NCBI GenBank assembly: GCA_963675135.1
Contig: OY776124.1
Span: 23,806,066 to 23,870,065, forward strand
Direction of reading: 5' to 3'
DNA: 64,000 nt
Source: Galeopsis tetrahit
Taxonomy: Eukaryota; Streptophyta; Magnoliopsida; Lamiales; Lamiaceae
Part shown: in pieces, positions 40,958-54,289 of the stretch
Numbering within the stretch: position 1 is the stretch's first letter
How the letters are laid out: every line of letters begins with the position of its first letter
The notes under the pieces: generated by a model
What the model was told of the DNA's origin: nothing
The model's input: only the letters and a program-made list of their open reading frames with translations
Databases searched by the model: none
Translations under genes and position numbers: made by a program

Positions 40958-43570
40958 GGCACTATAAACGAGTTATAGAAAACAACAACCCTAGAACCAA
41001 TGTGAATTGGTAATGGTTAACTCTTTTGAACTTAGTGAAACTTTTCAAAAACAGAGAATGAGTGAATCGATTAAAGTGCACTTCCACATTATAGTGGGTT
41101 AAACTATAGAGTTTTTGAGCACTGACGAATGTGATTTTTCGCAAAATAGAGAAAACATAAAGTTTGCTTGGTCACCAAGCAATCCTACAAAACACTTCAT
41201 TTTGGTATTTTAGAGGTTAAATGGCACTATTATAGAAAACAACAACCCTAGAACCAATGTGAATTGGTAATGGTTAACTCTTTTGCAATAAGTGAAACTT
41301 TTCAAAAAGAGAGGATGAGTGAATCGGAGAAAGTGCACGTCCACATTATAATGGGATAAAACTATAGAGTTTTTGAGCACTAACGAATGTGATTTTCCGC
41401 AAAATAAAGAAAACATAAAGTTTGCTTGGTCACCAAGCAAACCTACAAAACACTTCATTTTGGTATATTAGAGGTTAAATGGCACTATAAACGAGTTATA
41501 GAAAACAACAACCCTAGAACCAATGTGAATTGGTAATGGTTAACTCTTTTGAACTTAGTGAAACTTTTCAAAAACAGAGAATGAGTGAATCGATGAAAGT
41601 GCACTTCCACATTATAGTGGGTTAAACTATAGAGTTTTTGAGCACTAACGAATGCGATTTTTCGCAAAATAAAGAAAACATAAAGTTTGCTTGGTCACCA
41701 AGCAATCCTACAAAACACTTCATTTTGGTATATTAGAGGTTAAATGGCACTATAAACGAGTTATAGAAAACAACAACCCTAGAACCAATGTGAATTGGTA
41801 ATGGTTAACTCTTTTGAACTTAGTGAAACTTTTCAAAAACAGAGAATGAGTGAATCGATGAAAGTGCACTTCCACATTATAGTGGGTTAAACTATAGAGT
41901 TTTTGAACACTAACGAATGCGATTTTTCGCAAAATAAAGAAAACATAAAGTTTGCTTGGTCACCAAGCAATCCTACAAAACACTTCATTTTGGTATTTTA
42001 GAGGTTAAATGGCACTATTATAGAAAACAACAACCCTAGAACCAATGTGAATTGGTAATGGTTAACTCTTTTGCAATTAGTGAAACTTTTCAAAAAGAGA
42101 GGATGAGTGAATCGGAGAAAGTGCACGTCCACATTATAGTGGGATAAAACTATAGAGTTTTTGAGCACTAACGAATGTGATTTTCCGCAAAATAAAGAAA
42201 ACATAAAGTTTGCTTGGTCACCAAGCAATCCTACAAAACACTTCATTTTGGTATATTAGAGGTTAAATGGCACTATAAACGAGTTATAGAAAACAACAAC
42301 CCTAGAACCAATGTGAATTGGTAATGGTTAACTCTTTTGTAGTTAGTGAAACTTTTCAAAAAGAGAGAATGTGTGAATCGGAGAAAGTGCGCTTCCACAT
42401 TATAGTGGGTTAAACTATAGAGTTTTTGAGCACTAACGAATGTGATTTTCCGCAAAATAAAGAAAACATAAAGTTTGCTTGGTCACCAAGCAATCCTACA
42501 AAACACTTCATTTTGGTATTTTAGAGGTTAAATGACACTATTATAGAAAACAACAACCCTAGAACCAATATGAATTGGTAATGGTTAACTCTTTTGAAAT
42601 TAGTGAAACTTTTCAAAAACAGAGAATGAGTGAATCGATGAAAGTGCACTTCCACATTATAGTGGGTTAAACTATAGAGTTTTTGAGCACTAACGAATGC
42701 GATTTTCCGCAAAATAAAGAAAACATAAAGTTTGCTAGGTCACCAAGCAATCCTACAAAACACTTCTTTTTGGTATTTTAGAGGTTAAATAGCACTATTA
42801 TAGAAAACAACAACCCTAGAACCAATGTGAATTGGTAATGGTTAACTCTTTTGCAATTAGTGGAACTTTTCAAAAAGAGAGGAAGAGTGAATCGGAGAAA
42901 GTGCACGTCCACATTATAGTGGGATAAAACTATAGAGTTTTTGAGCACTAACGAATGTGATTTTCCGCAAAATAAAGAAAACATAAAGTTTGCTTGGTCA
43001 CCAAGCAATCCTACAAAACACTTCATTTTGGTATATTAGAGGTTAAATGGCACTATAAACGAGTTATAGAAAACAACAACCCTAGAACCAATGTGAATTC
43101 GTAATGGTTAACTCTTTTGAACTTAGTGAAACTTTTCAAAAACAGAGAATGAGTGAATCGATGAAAGTGCACTTCCACATTATAGTGGGTTAAACTATAG
43201 AGTTTTTGAGCACTAACGAATGCGATTTTTCGCAAAATAAAGAAAACATAAAGTTTGCTTGGTCACCAAACAATCCTACAAAACACTTCATTTTGGTATT
43301 TTAGAGGTTAAATGACACTATTATAGAAAACAACAACCCTAGAACCAATGTGAATTGGTAATGGTTAACTCTTTTGCAATTAGTGAAACTTTTCAAAAAG
43401 AGAGGATGAGTGAATCGGAGAAAGTGCACGTCCACATTATAGTGGGATAAACTATAGAGTTTTTTAGCACTAACGAATGTGATTTTCCGCAAAATAAAGA
43501 AAACATAAAGTTTGCTTGGTCACCAAGCAATCCTACAAAACACTTCATTTTGGTATTTTAGAGGTTAAAT
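40958..43570. repeat. 10-mer HOR, copy 3 (2,613 bp)
   Basis: The ten-monomer unit again, carried inside 18-mer copy 2 at 4,704 bp from 10-mer copy 2. It keeps CGATTAAAGTGC, ATAATGGGAT and GAATTCGTAATGG. Confidence 0.9.
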
Positions 43571-44094
43571 GGCACTATAAACGAGTTATAGAAAACAACA
43601 ACCCTAGAACCAATGTGAATTGGTAATGGTTAACTCTTTTGAAATTAGTGAAACTTTTCAAAAACAGAGAATGAGTGAATCGATGAAAGTGCACTTCCAC
43701 ATTATAGTGGGTTAAACTATAGAGTTTTTGAGCACTAGCGAATGTGATTTTCCGCAAAATAAAGAAAACATAAAGTTTGTTTGGTCACCAAGCAATCCTA
43801 CAAAACACTTCATTTTGGTATTTTAGAGGTTAAATGACACTATTATAGAAAACAACAACCCTAGAACCAATGTGAATTGGTAAATTGTTAACTCTTTTGC
43901 AATTAGTGGAACTTTTCAAAAAGAGAGGATGAGTGAATCGGAGAAAGTGCACTTCCACATTATAGTGGGATAAAACTATAAAGTTTTTGAGCACTAACGA
44001 ATGTGATGTTCCGCAAAATAAAGAAAACATAAAGTTTGCTTGGTCACCAAGCAATCCTACAAAACACTTCATTTTGGTATTTTAGAGGTTAAAT

Positions 44095-45139
44095 GGCACT
44101 ATTATAGAAAACAACAACCCTAGAACCAATGTGAATTGGTAATGGTTAACTCTTTTGCAATTAGTGAAACTTTTCAAAAAGAGAGGATGAGTGAATCGGA
44201 GAAAGTGCACGTTCACATTATAGTGGGATAAACTATAGATTTTTTTAGCACTAACGAATGTGATTTTCCGCAAAATAAAGAAAACATAAAGTTTGCTTGG
44301 TCACCAAGCAATCCTACAAAACACTTCATTTAGGTATTTTAGAGGTTAAATGGCACTATTATAGAAAACAACAACCCTAGAACCAATGTGAATTGGTAAT
44401 GGTTAACTCTTTTGCAATTAGTGAAACTTTTCAAAAAGAGAGGATGAGTGAATCGGAGAAAGTGCACGTTCACATTATAGTGGGATAAACTATAGATTTT
44501 TTTAGCACTAACGAATGTGATTTTCCGCAAAATAAAGAAAACATAAAGTTTGCTTGGTCACCAAGCAATCCTACAAAACACTTCATTTAGGTATTTTAGA
44601 GGTTAAATGGCACTATAAACGAGTTATAGAAAACAACAACCCTAGAACCAATGTGAATTGGTAATGGTTAACTCTTTTGAAATTAGTGAAACTTTTCAAA
44701 AACAGAGAATGAGTGAATCGGAGAAAGTGCACTTCCACATTATAGTGGGTTAAACTATAGAGTTTTTGAGCACTAACGAATGTGATTTTCCGCAAAATAA
44801 AGAAAACATAAAGTTTGCTTGGTCACCAAGCAATCCTACAAAACACTTCATTTTGGTATTTTAGTGGTTAAATGGCACTATAAACGAGTTATAGAAAACA
44901 ACAACCCTAGAACCAATGTGAATTGGTAATTGTTAACTCTTTTGCAATTAGTGAAACTTTTCAACATGAGAGGACAATTGAATCGGAAAAAGTGCACTTC
45001 CACATTATAGTGGGATAAAACTATAGAGTTTTTTAGCACTAACGAATGTGATTTTCCGCAAAATAAAGAAAACATAAAGTTTGCTTGGTCACCAAGCAAT
45101 CCTACAAAACACTTCATTTTGGTATTTTAGAGGTTAAAT
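44095..45139. repeat. 4-mer HOR, copy 1 (1,045 bp)
   Basis: Monomer order: two 257-bp GTGCACGTTCAC units, one GGGTTAAAC unit and one ACATGAGAGGACAATTG unit. The first monomer has the common GAGAGGATGAGTG. Confidence 0.9.
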
Positions 45140-46184
45140 GGCACTATTATAGAAAACAACAACCCTAGAACCAATGTGAATTGGTAATGGTTAACTCTTT
45201 TGCAATTAGTGAAACTTTTCAAAAAGAGATGTTGAGTGAATCGGAGAAAGTGCACGTTCACATTATAGTGGGATAAACTATAGATTTTTTTAGCACTAAC
45301 GAATGTGATTTTCCGCAAAATAAAGAAAACATAAAGTTTGCTTGGTCACCAAGCAATCCTACAAAACACTTCATTTAGGTATTTTAGAGGTTAAATGGCA
45401 CTATTATAGAAAACAACAACCCTAGAACCAATGTGAATTGGTAATGGTTAACTCTTTTGCAATTAGTGAAACTTTTCAAAAAGAGAGGATGAGTGAATCG
45501 GAGAAAGTGCACGTTCACATTATAGTGGGATAAACTATAGATTTTTTTAGCACTAACGAATGTGATTTTCCGCAAAATAAAGAAAACATAAAGTTTGCTT
45601 GGTCACCAAGCAATCCTACAAAACACTTCATTTAGGTATTTTAGAGGTTAAATGGCACTATAAACGAGTTATAGAAAACAACAACCCTAGAACCAATGTG
45701 AATTGGTAATGGTTAACTCTTTTGAAATTAGTGAAACTTTTCAAAAACAGAGAATGAGTGAATCGGAGAAAGTGCACTTCCACATTATAGTGGGTTAAAC
45801 TATAGAGTTTTTGAGCACTAACGAATGTGATTTTCCGCAAAATAAAGAAAACATAAAGTTTGCTTGGTCACCAAGCAATCCTACAAAACACTTCATTTTG
45901 GTATTTTAGTGGTTAAATGGCACTATAAACGAGTTATAGAAAACAACAACCCTAGAACCAATGTGAATTGGTAATTGTTAACTCTTTTGCAATTAGTGAA
46001 ACTTTTCAACATGAGAGGACAATTGAATCGGAAAAAGTGCACTTCCACATTATAGTGGGATAAAACTATAGAGTTTTTTAGCACTAACGAATGTGATTTT
46101 CCGCAAAATAAAGAAAACATAAAGTTTGCTTGGTCACCAAGCAATCCTACAAAACACTTCATTTTGGTATTTTAGAGGTTAAAT
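45140..46184. repeat. 4-mer HOR, copy 2 (1,045 bp)
   Basis: Same order as copy 1, but the first monomer reads GAGATGTTGAGTG, a change shared only with copy 3. Copies 2 and 3 are therefore the most recent duplicates of the three. Confidence 0.92.
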
Positions 46185-47229
46185 GGCACTATTATAGAAA
46201 ACAACAACCCTAGAACCAATGTGAATTGGTAATGGTTAACTCTTTTGCAATTAGTGAAACTTTTCAAAAAGAGATGTTGAGTGAATCGGAGAAAGTGCAC
46301 GTTCACATTATAGTGGGATAAACTATAGATTTTTTTAGCACTAACGAATGTGATTTTCCGCAAAATAAAGAAAACATAAAGTTTGCTTGGTCACCAAGCA
46401 ATCCTACAAAACACTTCATTTAGGTATTTTAGAGGTTAAATGGCACTATTATAGAAAACAACAACCCTAGAACCAATGTGAATTGGTAATGGTTAACTCT
46501 TTTGCAATTAGTGAAACTTTTCAAAAAGAGAGGATGAGTGAATCGGAGAAAGTGCACGTTCACATTATAGTGGGATAAACTATAGATTTTTTTAGCACTA
46601 ACGAATGTGATTTTCCGCAAAATAAAGAAAACATAAAGTTTGCTTGGTCACCAAGCAATCCTACAAAACACTTCATTTAGGTATTTTAGAGGTTAAATGG
46701 CACTATAAACGAGTTATAGAAAACAACAACCCTAGAACCAATGTGAATTGGTAATGGTTAACTCTTTTGAAATTAGTGAAACTTTTCAAAAACAGAGAAT
46801 GAGTGAATCGGAGAAAGTGCACTTCCACATTATAGTGGGTTAAACTATAGAGTTTTTGAGCACTAACGAATGTGATTTTCCGCAAAATAAAGAAAACATA
46901 AAGTTTGCTTGGTCACCAAGCAATCCTACAAAACACTTCATTTTGGTATTTTAGTGGTTAAATGGCACTATAAACGAGTTATAGAAAACAACAACCCTAG
47001 AACCAATGTGAATTGGTAATTGTTAACTCTTTTGCAATTAGTGAAACTTTTCAACATGAGAGGACAATTGAATCGGAAAAAGTGCACTTCCACATTATAG
47101 TGGGATAAAACTATAGAGTTTTTTAGCACTAACGAATGTGATTTTCCGCAAAATAAAGAAAACATAAAGTTTGCTTGGTCACCAAGCAATCCTACAAAAC
47201 ACTTCATTTTGGTATTTTAGAGGTTAAAT
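46185..47229. repeat. 4-mer HOR, copy 3 (1,045 bp)
   Basis: Identical in layout to copy 2, including GAGATGTTGAGTG near 46272. Its last three monomers also begin the 12-mer unit to the right, so the two HOR levels overlap. Confidence 0.92.
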
Positions 47230-49585
47230 GGCACTATAAACGAGTTATAGAAAACAACAACCCTAGAACCAATGTGAATTGGTAATGGTTAACTCTTTTG
47301 AAATTAGTGAAACTTTTAAAAAAGAGAGAATGTATGAATCGGAGAAAGTGCACTTCCACATTATAGTGGGATAAACTATAGAGTTTTTTAGCACTAACGA
47401 ATGTGATTTTCCGCAAAATAAAGAAAACATAAAGTTTGCTTGGTCACCAAGCAATCCTACAAAACACTTCATTTTGGTATTTTAGAGGTTAAATGGCACT
47501 ATAAACGAGTTATAGAAAACAACAACCCTAGAACCAATGTGAATTGGTAATGGTTAACTCTTTTGCAATTAGTGAAACTTTTCAAAAAGAGAGAATGTAT
47601 GAATCGGAGAAAGTGCACTTCCACATTATAGTGGGATAAACTATAGAGTTTTTTAGCACTAACGAATGTGATTTTCCGCAAAATAAAGAAAACATAAAGT
47701 TTGCTTGGTCACCAAGCAATCCTACAAAACACTTCATTTTGGTATTTTAGAGGTTAAATGGCACTATAAACGAGTTATAGAAAACAACAAACCTAGAACC
47801 AATGTGAATTGGTAATGGTTAACTCTTTTGAAATTAGTGAAACTTTTCAAAAACAGAGAATGAGTGAATCGATGAAAGTGCACTTCCACATTATAGTGGG
47901 TTAAACTATAGAGTTTTTGAGCACTAGCGAATGTGATTTTCCGCAAAATAAAGAAAACATAAAGTTTGCTTGGTCACCAAGCAATCCTACAAAACACTTC
48001 ATTTTGGTATTTTAGAGGTTAAATGACACTATTATAGAAAACAACAACCCTAGAACCAATGTGAATTGGTAAATTGTTAACTCTTTTGCAATTAGTGGAA
48101 CTTTTCAAAAAGAGAGGATGAGTGAATCGGAGAAAGTGCACGTCCACATTATAGTGGGATAAAACTATAGTGTTTTTGAGCACTAACGAATGTGATTTTC
48201 CGCAAAATAAAGAAAACATAAAGTTTGCTTGGTCACCAAGCAATCCTACAAAACACTTCATTTTGGTATATTAGAGGTTAAATGGCACTATAAACGAGTT
48301 ATAGAAAACAACAACCCTAGAACCAATGTGAATTGGTAATGGTTAACTCTTTTGTAGTTAGTGAAACTTTTCAAAAAGAGAGAATGTGTGAATCGGAGAA
48401 AGTGCGCTTCCACATTATAGTGGGTTAAACTATAGAGTTTTTGAGCACTAACGAATGTGATTTTCCGCAAAATAAAGAAAACATAAAGTTTGCTTGGTCA
48501 CCAAGCAATCCTACAAAACACTTCATTTTGGTATTTTAGAGGTTAAATGACACTATTATAGAAAACAACAACCCTAGAACCAATATGAATTGGTAATGGT
48601 TAACTCTTTTGAAATTAGTGAAACTTTTCAAAAACAGAGAATGAGTGAATCGATGAAAGTGCACTTCCACATTATAGTGGGTTAAACTATAGAGTTTTTT
48701 AGCACTAACGAATGCGATTTTCCGCAAAATAAAGAAAACATAAAGTTTGCTAGGTCACCAAGCAATCCTACAAAACACTTCTTTTTGGTATTTTAGAGGT
48801 TAAATAGCACTATTATAGAAAACAACAACCCTAGAACCAATGTGAATTGGTAATGGTTAACTCTTTTGCAATTAGTGGAACTTTTCAAAAAGAGAGGAAG
48901 AGTGAATCGGAGAAAGTGCACGTCCACATTATAGTGGGATAAAACTATAGAGTTTTTGAGCACTAACGAATGTGATTTTCCGCAAAATAAAGAAAACATA
49001 AAGTTTGCTTGGTCACCAAGCAATCCTACAAAACACTTCATTTTGGTATATTAGAGGTTAAATGGCACTATAAACGAGTTATAGAAAACAACAACCCTAG
49101 AACCAATGTGAATTGGTAATGGTTAACTCTTTTGAACTTAGTGAAACTTTTCAAAAACAGAGAATGAGTGAATCGATGAAAGTGCACTTCCACATTATAG
49201 TGGGTTAAACTATAGAGTTTTTGAGCACTAACGAATGCGATTTTTCGCAAAATAAAGAAAACATAAAGTTTGCTTGGTCACCAAACAATCCTACAAAACA
49301 CTTCATTTTGGTATTTTAGAGGTTAAATGACACTATTATAGAAAACAACAACCCTAGAACCAATGTGAATTGGTAATGGTTAACTCTTTTGCAATTAGTG
49401 AAACTTTTCAAAAAGAGAGGATGAGTGAATCGGAGAAAGTGCACGTCCACATTATAGTGGGATAAACTATAGAGTTTTTTAGCACTAACGAATGTGATTT
49501 TCCGCAAAATAAAGAAAACATAAAGTTTGCTTGGTCACCAAGCAATCCTACAAAACACTTCATTTAGGTATTTTAGAGGTTAAAT
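46442..49585. repeat. 12-mer HOR, copy 1 (3,144 bp)
   Basis: Twelve monomers repeated in order by the next 3,144 bp. Includes the marker ACTATAGTGTTTTT near 48165. Private change: CTTTTAAAAAAGAG near 47313, which replaces TTTTCAAAAAGAG. Confidence 0.88.
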
Positions 49586-52500
49586 GGCACTATTATAGAA
49601 AACAACAACCCTAGAACCAATGTGAATTGGTAATGGTTAACTCTTTTGCAATTAGTGAAACTTTTCAAAAAGAGAGGATGAGTGAATCGGAGAAAGTGCA
49701 CGTTCACATTATAGTGGGATAAACTATAGATTTTTTTAGCACTAACGAATGTGATTTTCCGCAAAATAAAGAAAACATAAAGTTTGCTTGGTCACCAAGC
49801 AATCCTACAAAACACTTCATTTAGGTATTTTAGAGGTTAAATGGCACTATAAACGAGTTATAGAAAACAACAACCCTAGAACCAATGTGAATTGGTAATG
49901 GTTAACTCTTTTGAAATTAGTGAAACTTTTCAAAAACAGAGAATGAGTGAATCGGAGAAAGTGCACTTCCACATTATAGTGGGTTAAACTATAGAGTTTT
50001 TGAGCACTAACGAATGTGATTTTCCGCAAAATAAAGAAAACATAAAGTTTGCTTGGTCACCAAGCAATCCTACAAAACACTTCATTTTGGTATTTTAGTG
50101 GTTAAATGGCACTATAAACGAGTTATAGAAAACAACAACCCTAGAACCAATGTGAATTGGTAATTGTTAACTCTTTTGCAATTAGTGAAACTTTTCAACA
50201 TGAGAGGACAATTGAATCGGAAAAAGTGCACTTCCACATTATAGTGGGATAAAACTATAGAGTTTTTTAGCACTAACGAATGTGATTTTCCGCAAAATAA
50301 AGAAAACATAAAGTTTGCTTGGTCACCAAGCAATCCTACAAAACACTTCATTTTGGTATTTTAGAGGTTAAATGGCACTATAAACGAGTTATAGAAAACA
50401 ACAACCCTAGAACCAATGTGAATTGGTAATGGTTAACTCTTTTGAAATTAGTGAAACTTTTCAAAAAGAGAGAATGTATGAATCGGAGAAAGTGCACTTC
50501 CACATTATAGTGGGGTAAACTATAGAGTTTTTTAGCACTAACGAATGTGATTTTCCGCAAAATAAAGAAAACATAAAGTTTGCTTGGTCACCAAGCAATC
50601 CTACAAAACACTTCATTTTGGTATTTTAGAGGTTAAATGGCACTATAAACGAGTTATAGAAAACAACAACCCTAGAACCAATGTGAATTGGTAATGGTTA
50701 ACTCTTTTGCAATTAGTGAAACTTTTCAAAAAGAGAGAATGTATGAATCGGAGAAAGTGCACTTCCACATTATAGTGGGATAAACTATAGAGTTTTTTAG
50801 CACTAACGAATGTGATTTTCCGCAAAATAAAGAAAACATAAAGTTTGCTTGGTCACCAAGCAATCCTACAAAACACTTCATTTTGGTATTTTAGAGGTTA
50901 AATGGCACTATAAACGAGTTATAGAAAACAACAACCCTAGAACCAATGTGAATTGGTAATGGTTAACTCTTTTGAAATTAGTGAAACTTTTCAAAAACAG
51001 AGAATGAGTGAATCGATGAAAGTGCACTTCCACATTATAGTGGGTTAAACTATAGAGTTTTTGAGCACTAGCGAATGTGATTTTCCGCAAAATAAAGAAA
51101 ACATAAAGTTTGCTTGGTCACCAAGCAATCCTACAAAACACTTCATTTTGGTATTTTAGAGGTTAAATGACACTATTATAGAAAACAACAACCCTAGAAC
51201 CAATGTGAATTGGTAAATTGTTAACTCTTTTGCAATTAGTGGAACTTTTCAAAAAGAGAGGATGAGTGAATCGGAGAAAGTGCACGTCCACATTATAGTG
51301 GGATAAAACTATAGTGTTTTTGAGCACTAACGAATGTGATTTTCCGCAAAATAAAGAAAACATAAAGTTTGCTTGGTCACCAAGCAATCCTACAAAACAC
51401 TTCATTTTGGTATATTAGAGGTTAAATGGCACTATAAACGAGTTATAGAAAACAACAACCCTAGAACCAATGTGAATTGGTAATGGTTAACTCTTTTGTA
51501 GTTAGTGAAACTTTTCAAAAAGAGAGAATGTGTGAATCGGAGAAAGTGCGCTTCCACATTATAGTGGGTTAAACTATAGAGTTTTTGAGCACTAACGAAT
51601 GTGATTTTCCGCAAAATAAAGAAAACATAAAGTTTGCTTGGTCACCAAGCAATCCTACAAAACACTTCATTTTGGTATTTTAGAGGTTAAATGACACTAT
51701 TATAGAAAACAACAACCCTAGAACCAATATGAATTGGTAATGGTTAACTCTTTTGAAATTAGTGAAACTTTTCAAAAACAGAGAATGAGTGAATCGATGA
51801 AAGTGCACTTCCACATTATAGTGGGTTAAACTATAGAGTTTTTGAGCACTAACGAATGCGATTTTCCGCAAAATAAAGAAAACATAAAGTTTGCTAGGTC
51901 ACCAAGCAATCCTACAAAACACTTCTTTTTGGTATTTTAGAGGTTAAATAGCACTATTATAGAAAACAACAACCCTAGAACCAATGTGAATTGGTAATGG
52001 TTAACTCTTTTGCAATTAGTGGAACTTTTCAAAAAGAGAGGAAGAGTGAATCGGAGAAAGTGCACGTCCACATTATAGTGGGATAAAACTATAGAGTTTT
52101 TGAGCACTAACGAATGTGATTTTCCGCAAAATAAAGAAAACATAAAGTTTGCTTGGTCACCAAGCAATCCTACAAAACACTTCATTTTGGTATATTAGAG
52201 GTTAAATGGCACTATAAACGAGTTATAGAAAACAACAACCCTAGAACCAATGTGAATTGGTAATGGTTAACTCTTTTGAACTTAGTGAAACTTTTCAAAA
52301 ACAGAGAATGAGTGAATCGATGAAAGTGCACTTCCACATTATAGTGGGTTAAACTATAGAGTTTTTGAGCACTAACGAATGCGATTTTTCGCAAAATAAA
52401 GAAAACATAAAGTTTGCTTGGTCACCAAACAATCCTACAAAACACTTCATTTTGGTATTTTAGAGGTTAAATGACACTATTATAGAAAACAACAACCCTA

Positions 52501-52729
52501 GAACCAATGTGAATTGGTAATGGTTAACTCTTTTGCAATTAGTGAAACTTTTCAAAAAGAGAGGATGAGTGAATCGGAGAAAGTGCACGTCCACATTATA
52601 GTGGGATAAACTATAGAGTTTTTTAGCACTAACGAATGTGATTTTCCGCAAAATAAAGAAAACATAAAGTTTGCTTGGTCACCAAGCAATCCTACAAAAC
52701 ACTTCATTTTGGTATTTTAGAGGTTAAAT
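49586..52729. repeat. 12-mer HOR, copy 2 (3,144 bp)
   Basis: Duplicate of the preceding twelve monomers, with ACTATAGTGTTTTT at the same offset. Private change: GTGGGGTAAAC near 50511. Its last seven monomers (50904-52729, 1,826 bp) are the first of four related 6/7-monomer modules. Confidence 0.88.
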
Positions 52730-54289
52730 GGCACTATAAACGAGTTATAGAAAACAACAACCCTAGAACCAATGTGAATTGGTAATGGTTAACTCTTTTG
52801 AAATTAGTGAAACTTTTCAAAAACAGAGAATGAGTGAATCGATGAAAGTGCACTTCCACATTATAGTGGGTTAAACTATAGAGTTTTTGAGCACTAGCGA
52901 ATGTGATTTTCCGCAAAATAAAGAAAACATAAAGTTTGCTTGGTCACCAAGCAATCCTACAAAACACTTCATTTTGGTATTTTAGAGGTTAAATGACACT
53001 ATTATAGAAAACAACAACCCTAGAACCAATGTGAATTGGTAAATTGTTAACTCTTTTGCAATTAGTGGAACTTTTCAAAAAGAGAGGATGAGTGAATCGG
53101 AGAAAGTGCACGTCCACATTATAGTGGGATAAAACTATAGTGTTTTTGAGCACTAACGAATGTGATTTTCCGCAAAATAAAGAAAACATAAAGTTTGCTT
53201 GGTCACCAAGCAATCCTACAAAACACTTCATTTTGGTATATTAGAGGTTAAATGGCACTATAAACGAGTTATAGAAAACAACAACCCTAGAACCAATGTG
53301 AATTGGTAATGGTTAACTCTTTTGTAGTTAGTGAAACTTTTCAAAAAGAGAGAATGTGTGAATCGGAGAAAGTGCGCTTCCACATTATAGTGGGTTAAAC
53401 TATAGAGTTTTTGAGCACTAACGAATGTGATTTTCCGCAAAATAAAGAAAACATAAAGTTTGCTTGGTCACCAAGCAATCCTACAAAACACTTCATTTTG
53501 GTATTTTAGAGGTTAAATGACACTATTATAGAAAACAACAACCCTAGAACCAATATGAATTGGTAATGGTTAACTCTTTTGAAATTAGTGAAACTTTTCA
53601 AAAACAGAGAATGAGTGAATCGATGAAAGTGCACTTCCACATTATAGTGGGTTAAACTATAGAGTTTTTTAGCACTAACGAATGCGATTTTCCGCAAAAT
53701 AAAGAAAACATAAAGTTTGCTAGGTCACCAAGCAATCCTACAAAACACTTCTTTTTGGTATTTTAGAGGTTAAATAGCACTATTATAGAAAACAACAACC
53801 CTAGAACCAATGTGAATTGGTAATGGTTAACTCTTTTGCAATTAGTGGAACTTTTCAAAAAGAGAGGATGAGTGAATCGGAGAAAGTGCACGTCCACATT
53901 ATAGTGGGATAAACTATAGAGTTTTTTAGCACTAACGAATGTGATTTTCCGCAAAATAAAGAAAACATAAAGTTTGCTTGGTCACCAAGCAATCCTACAA
54001 AACACTTCATTTAGGTATTTTAGAGGTTAAATGGCACTATTATAGAAAACAACAACCCTAGAACCAATGTGAATTGGTAATGGTTAACTCTTTTGCAATT
54101 AGTGAAACTTTTCAAAAAGAGAGGATGAGTGAATCGGAGAAAGTGCACTTCCACATTATAGTGGGATAAACTATAGAGTTTTTTAGCACTAACGAATGTG
54201 ATTTTCCGCAAAATAAAGAAAACATAAAGTTTGCTTGGTCACCAAGCAATCCTACAAAACACTTCATTTTGGTATTTTAGAGGTTAAAT
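52730..54289. repeat. 6-monomer module (1,560 bp)
   Basis: Starts with the GAAATTAGTG/CTAGCGAATG monomer, the ACTATAGTGTTTTT monomer and the GTGCGCTTCC monomer, as do the modules at 50904, 54290 and 56124. The tail is one monomer shorter and contains the chimeric unit at 53776. Confidence 0.85.
53776..54032. repeat. Chimeric monomer in the shortened module
   Basis: The beginning (AATAGCACTATTATAG and GTGGAAC) matches the class at about 51950. The second half (GAGGATGAGTG, GATAAACTATAGAG, TTTTTTAGCAC) matches the class at about 52473. A crossover between these two classes would remove the unit between them, explaining the six-monomer length. Confidence 0.75.

Larger units (their letters stand above)
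40436..45139. repeat. 18-mer HOR, copy 2 (4,704 bp)
   Basis: Adjacent duplicate of the preceding 18 monomers. Its first monomer differs slightly (GATTTTTTGAGC against GAGTTTTTGAGC). Its last four monomers are also the first unit of the 1,045-bp 4-mer that continues to the right. Confidence 0.9.
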
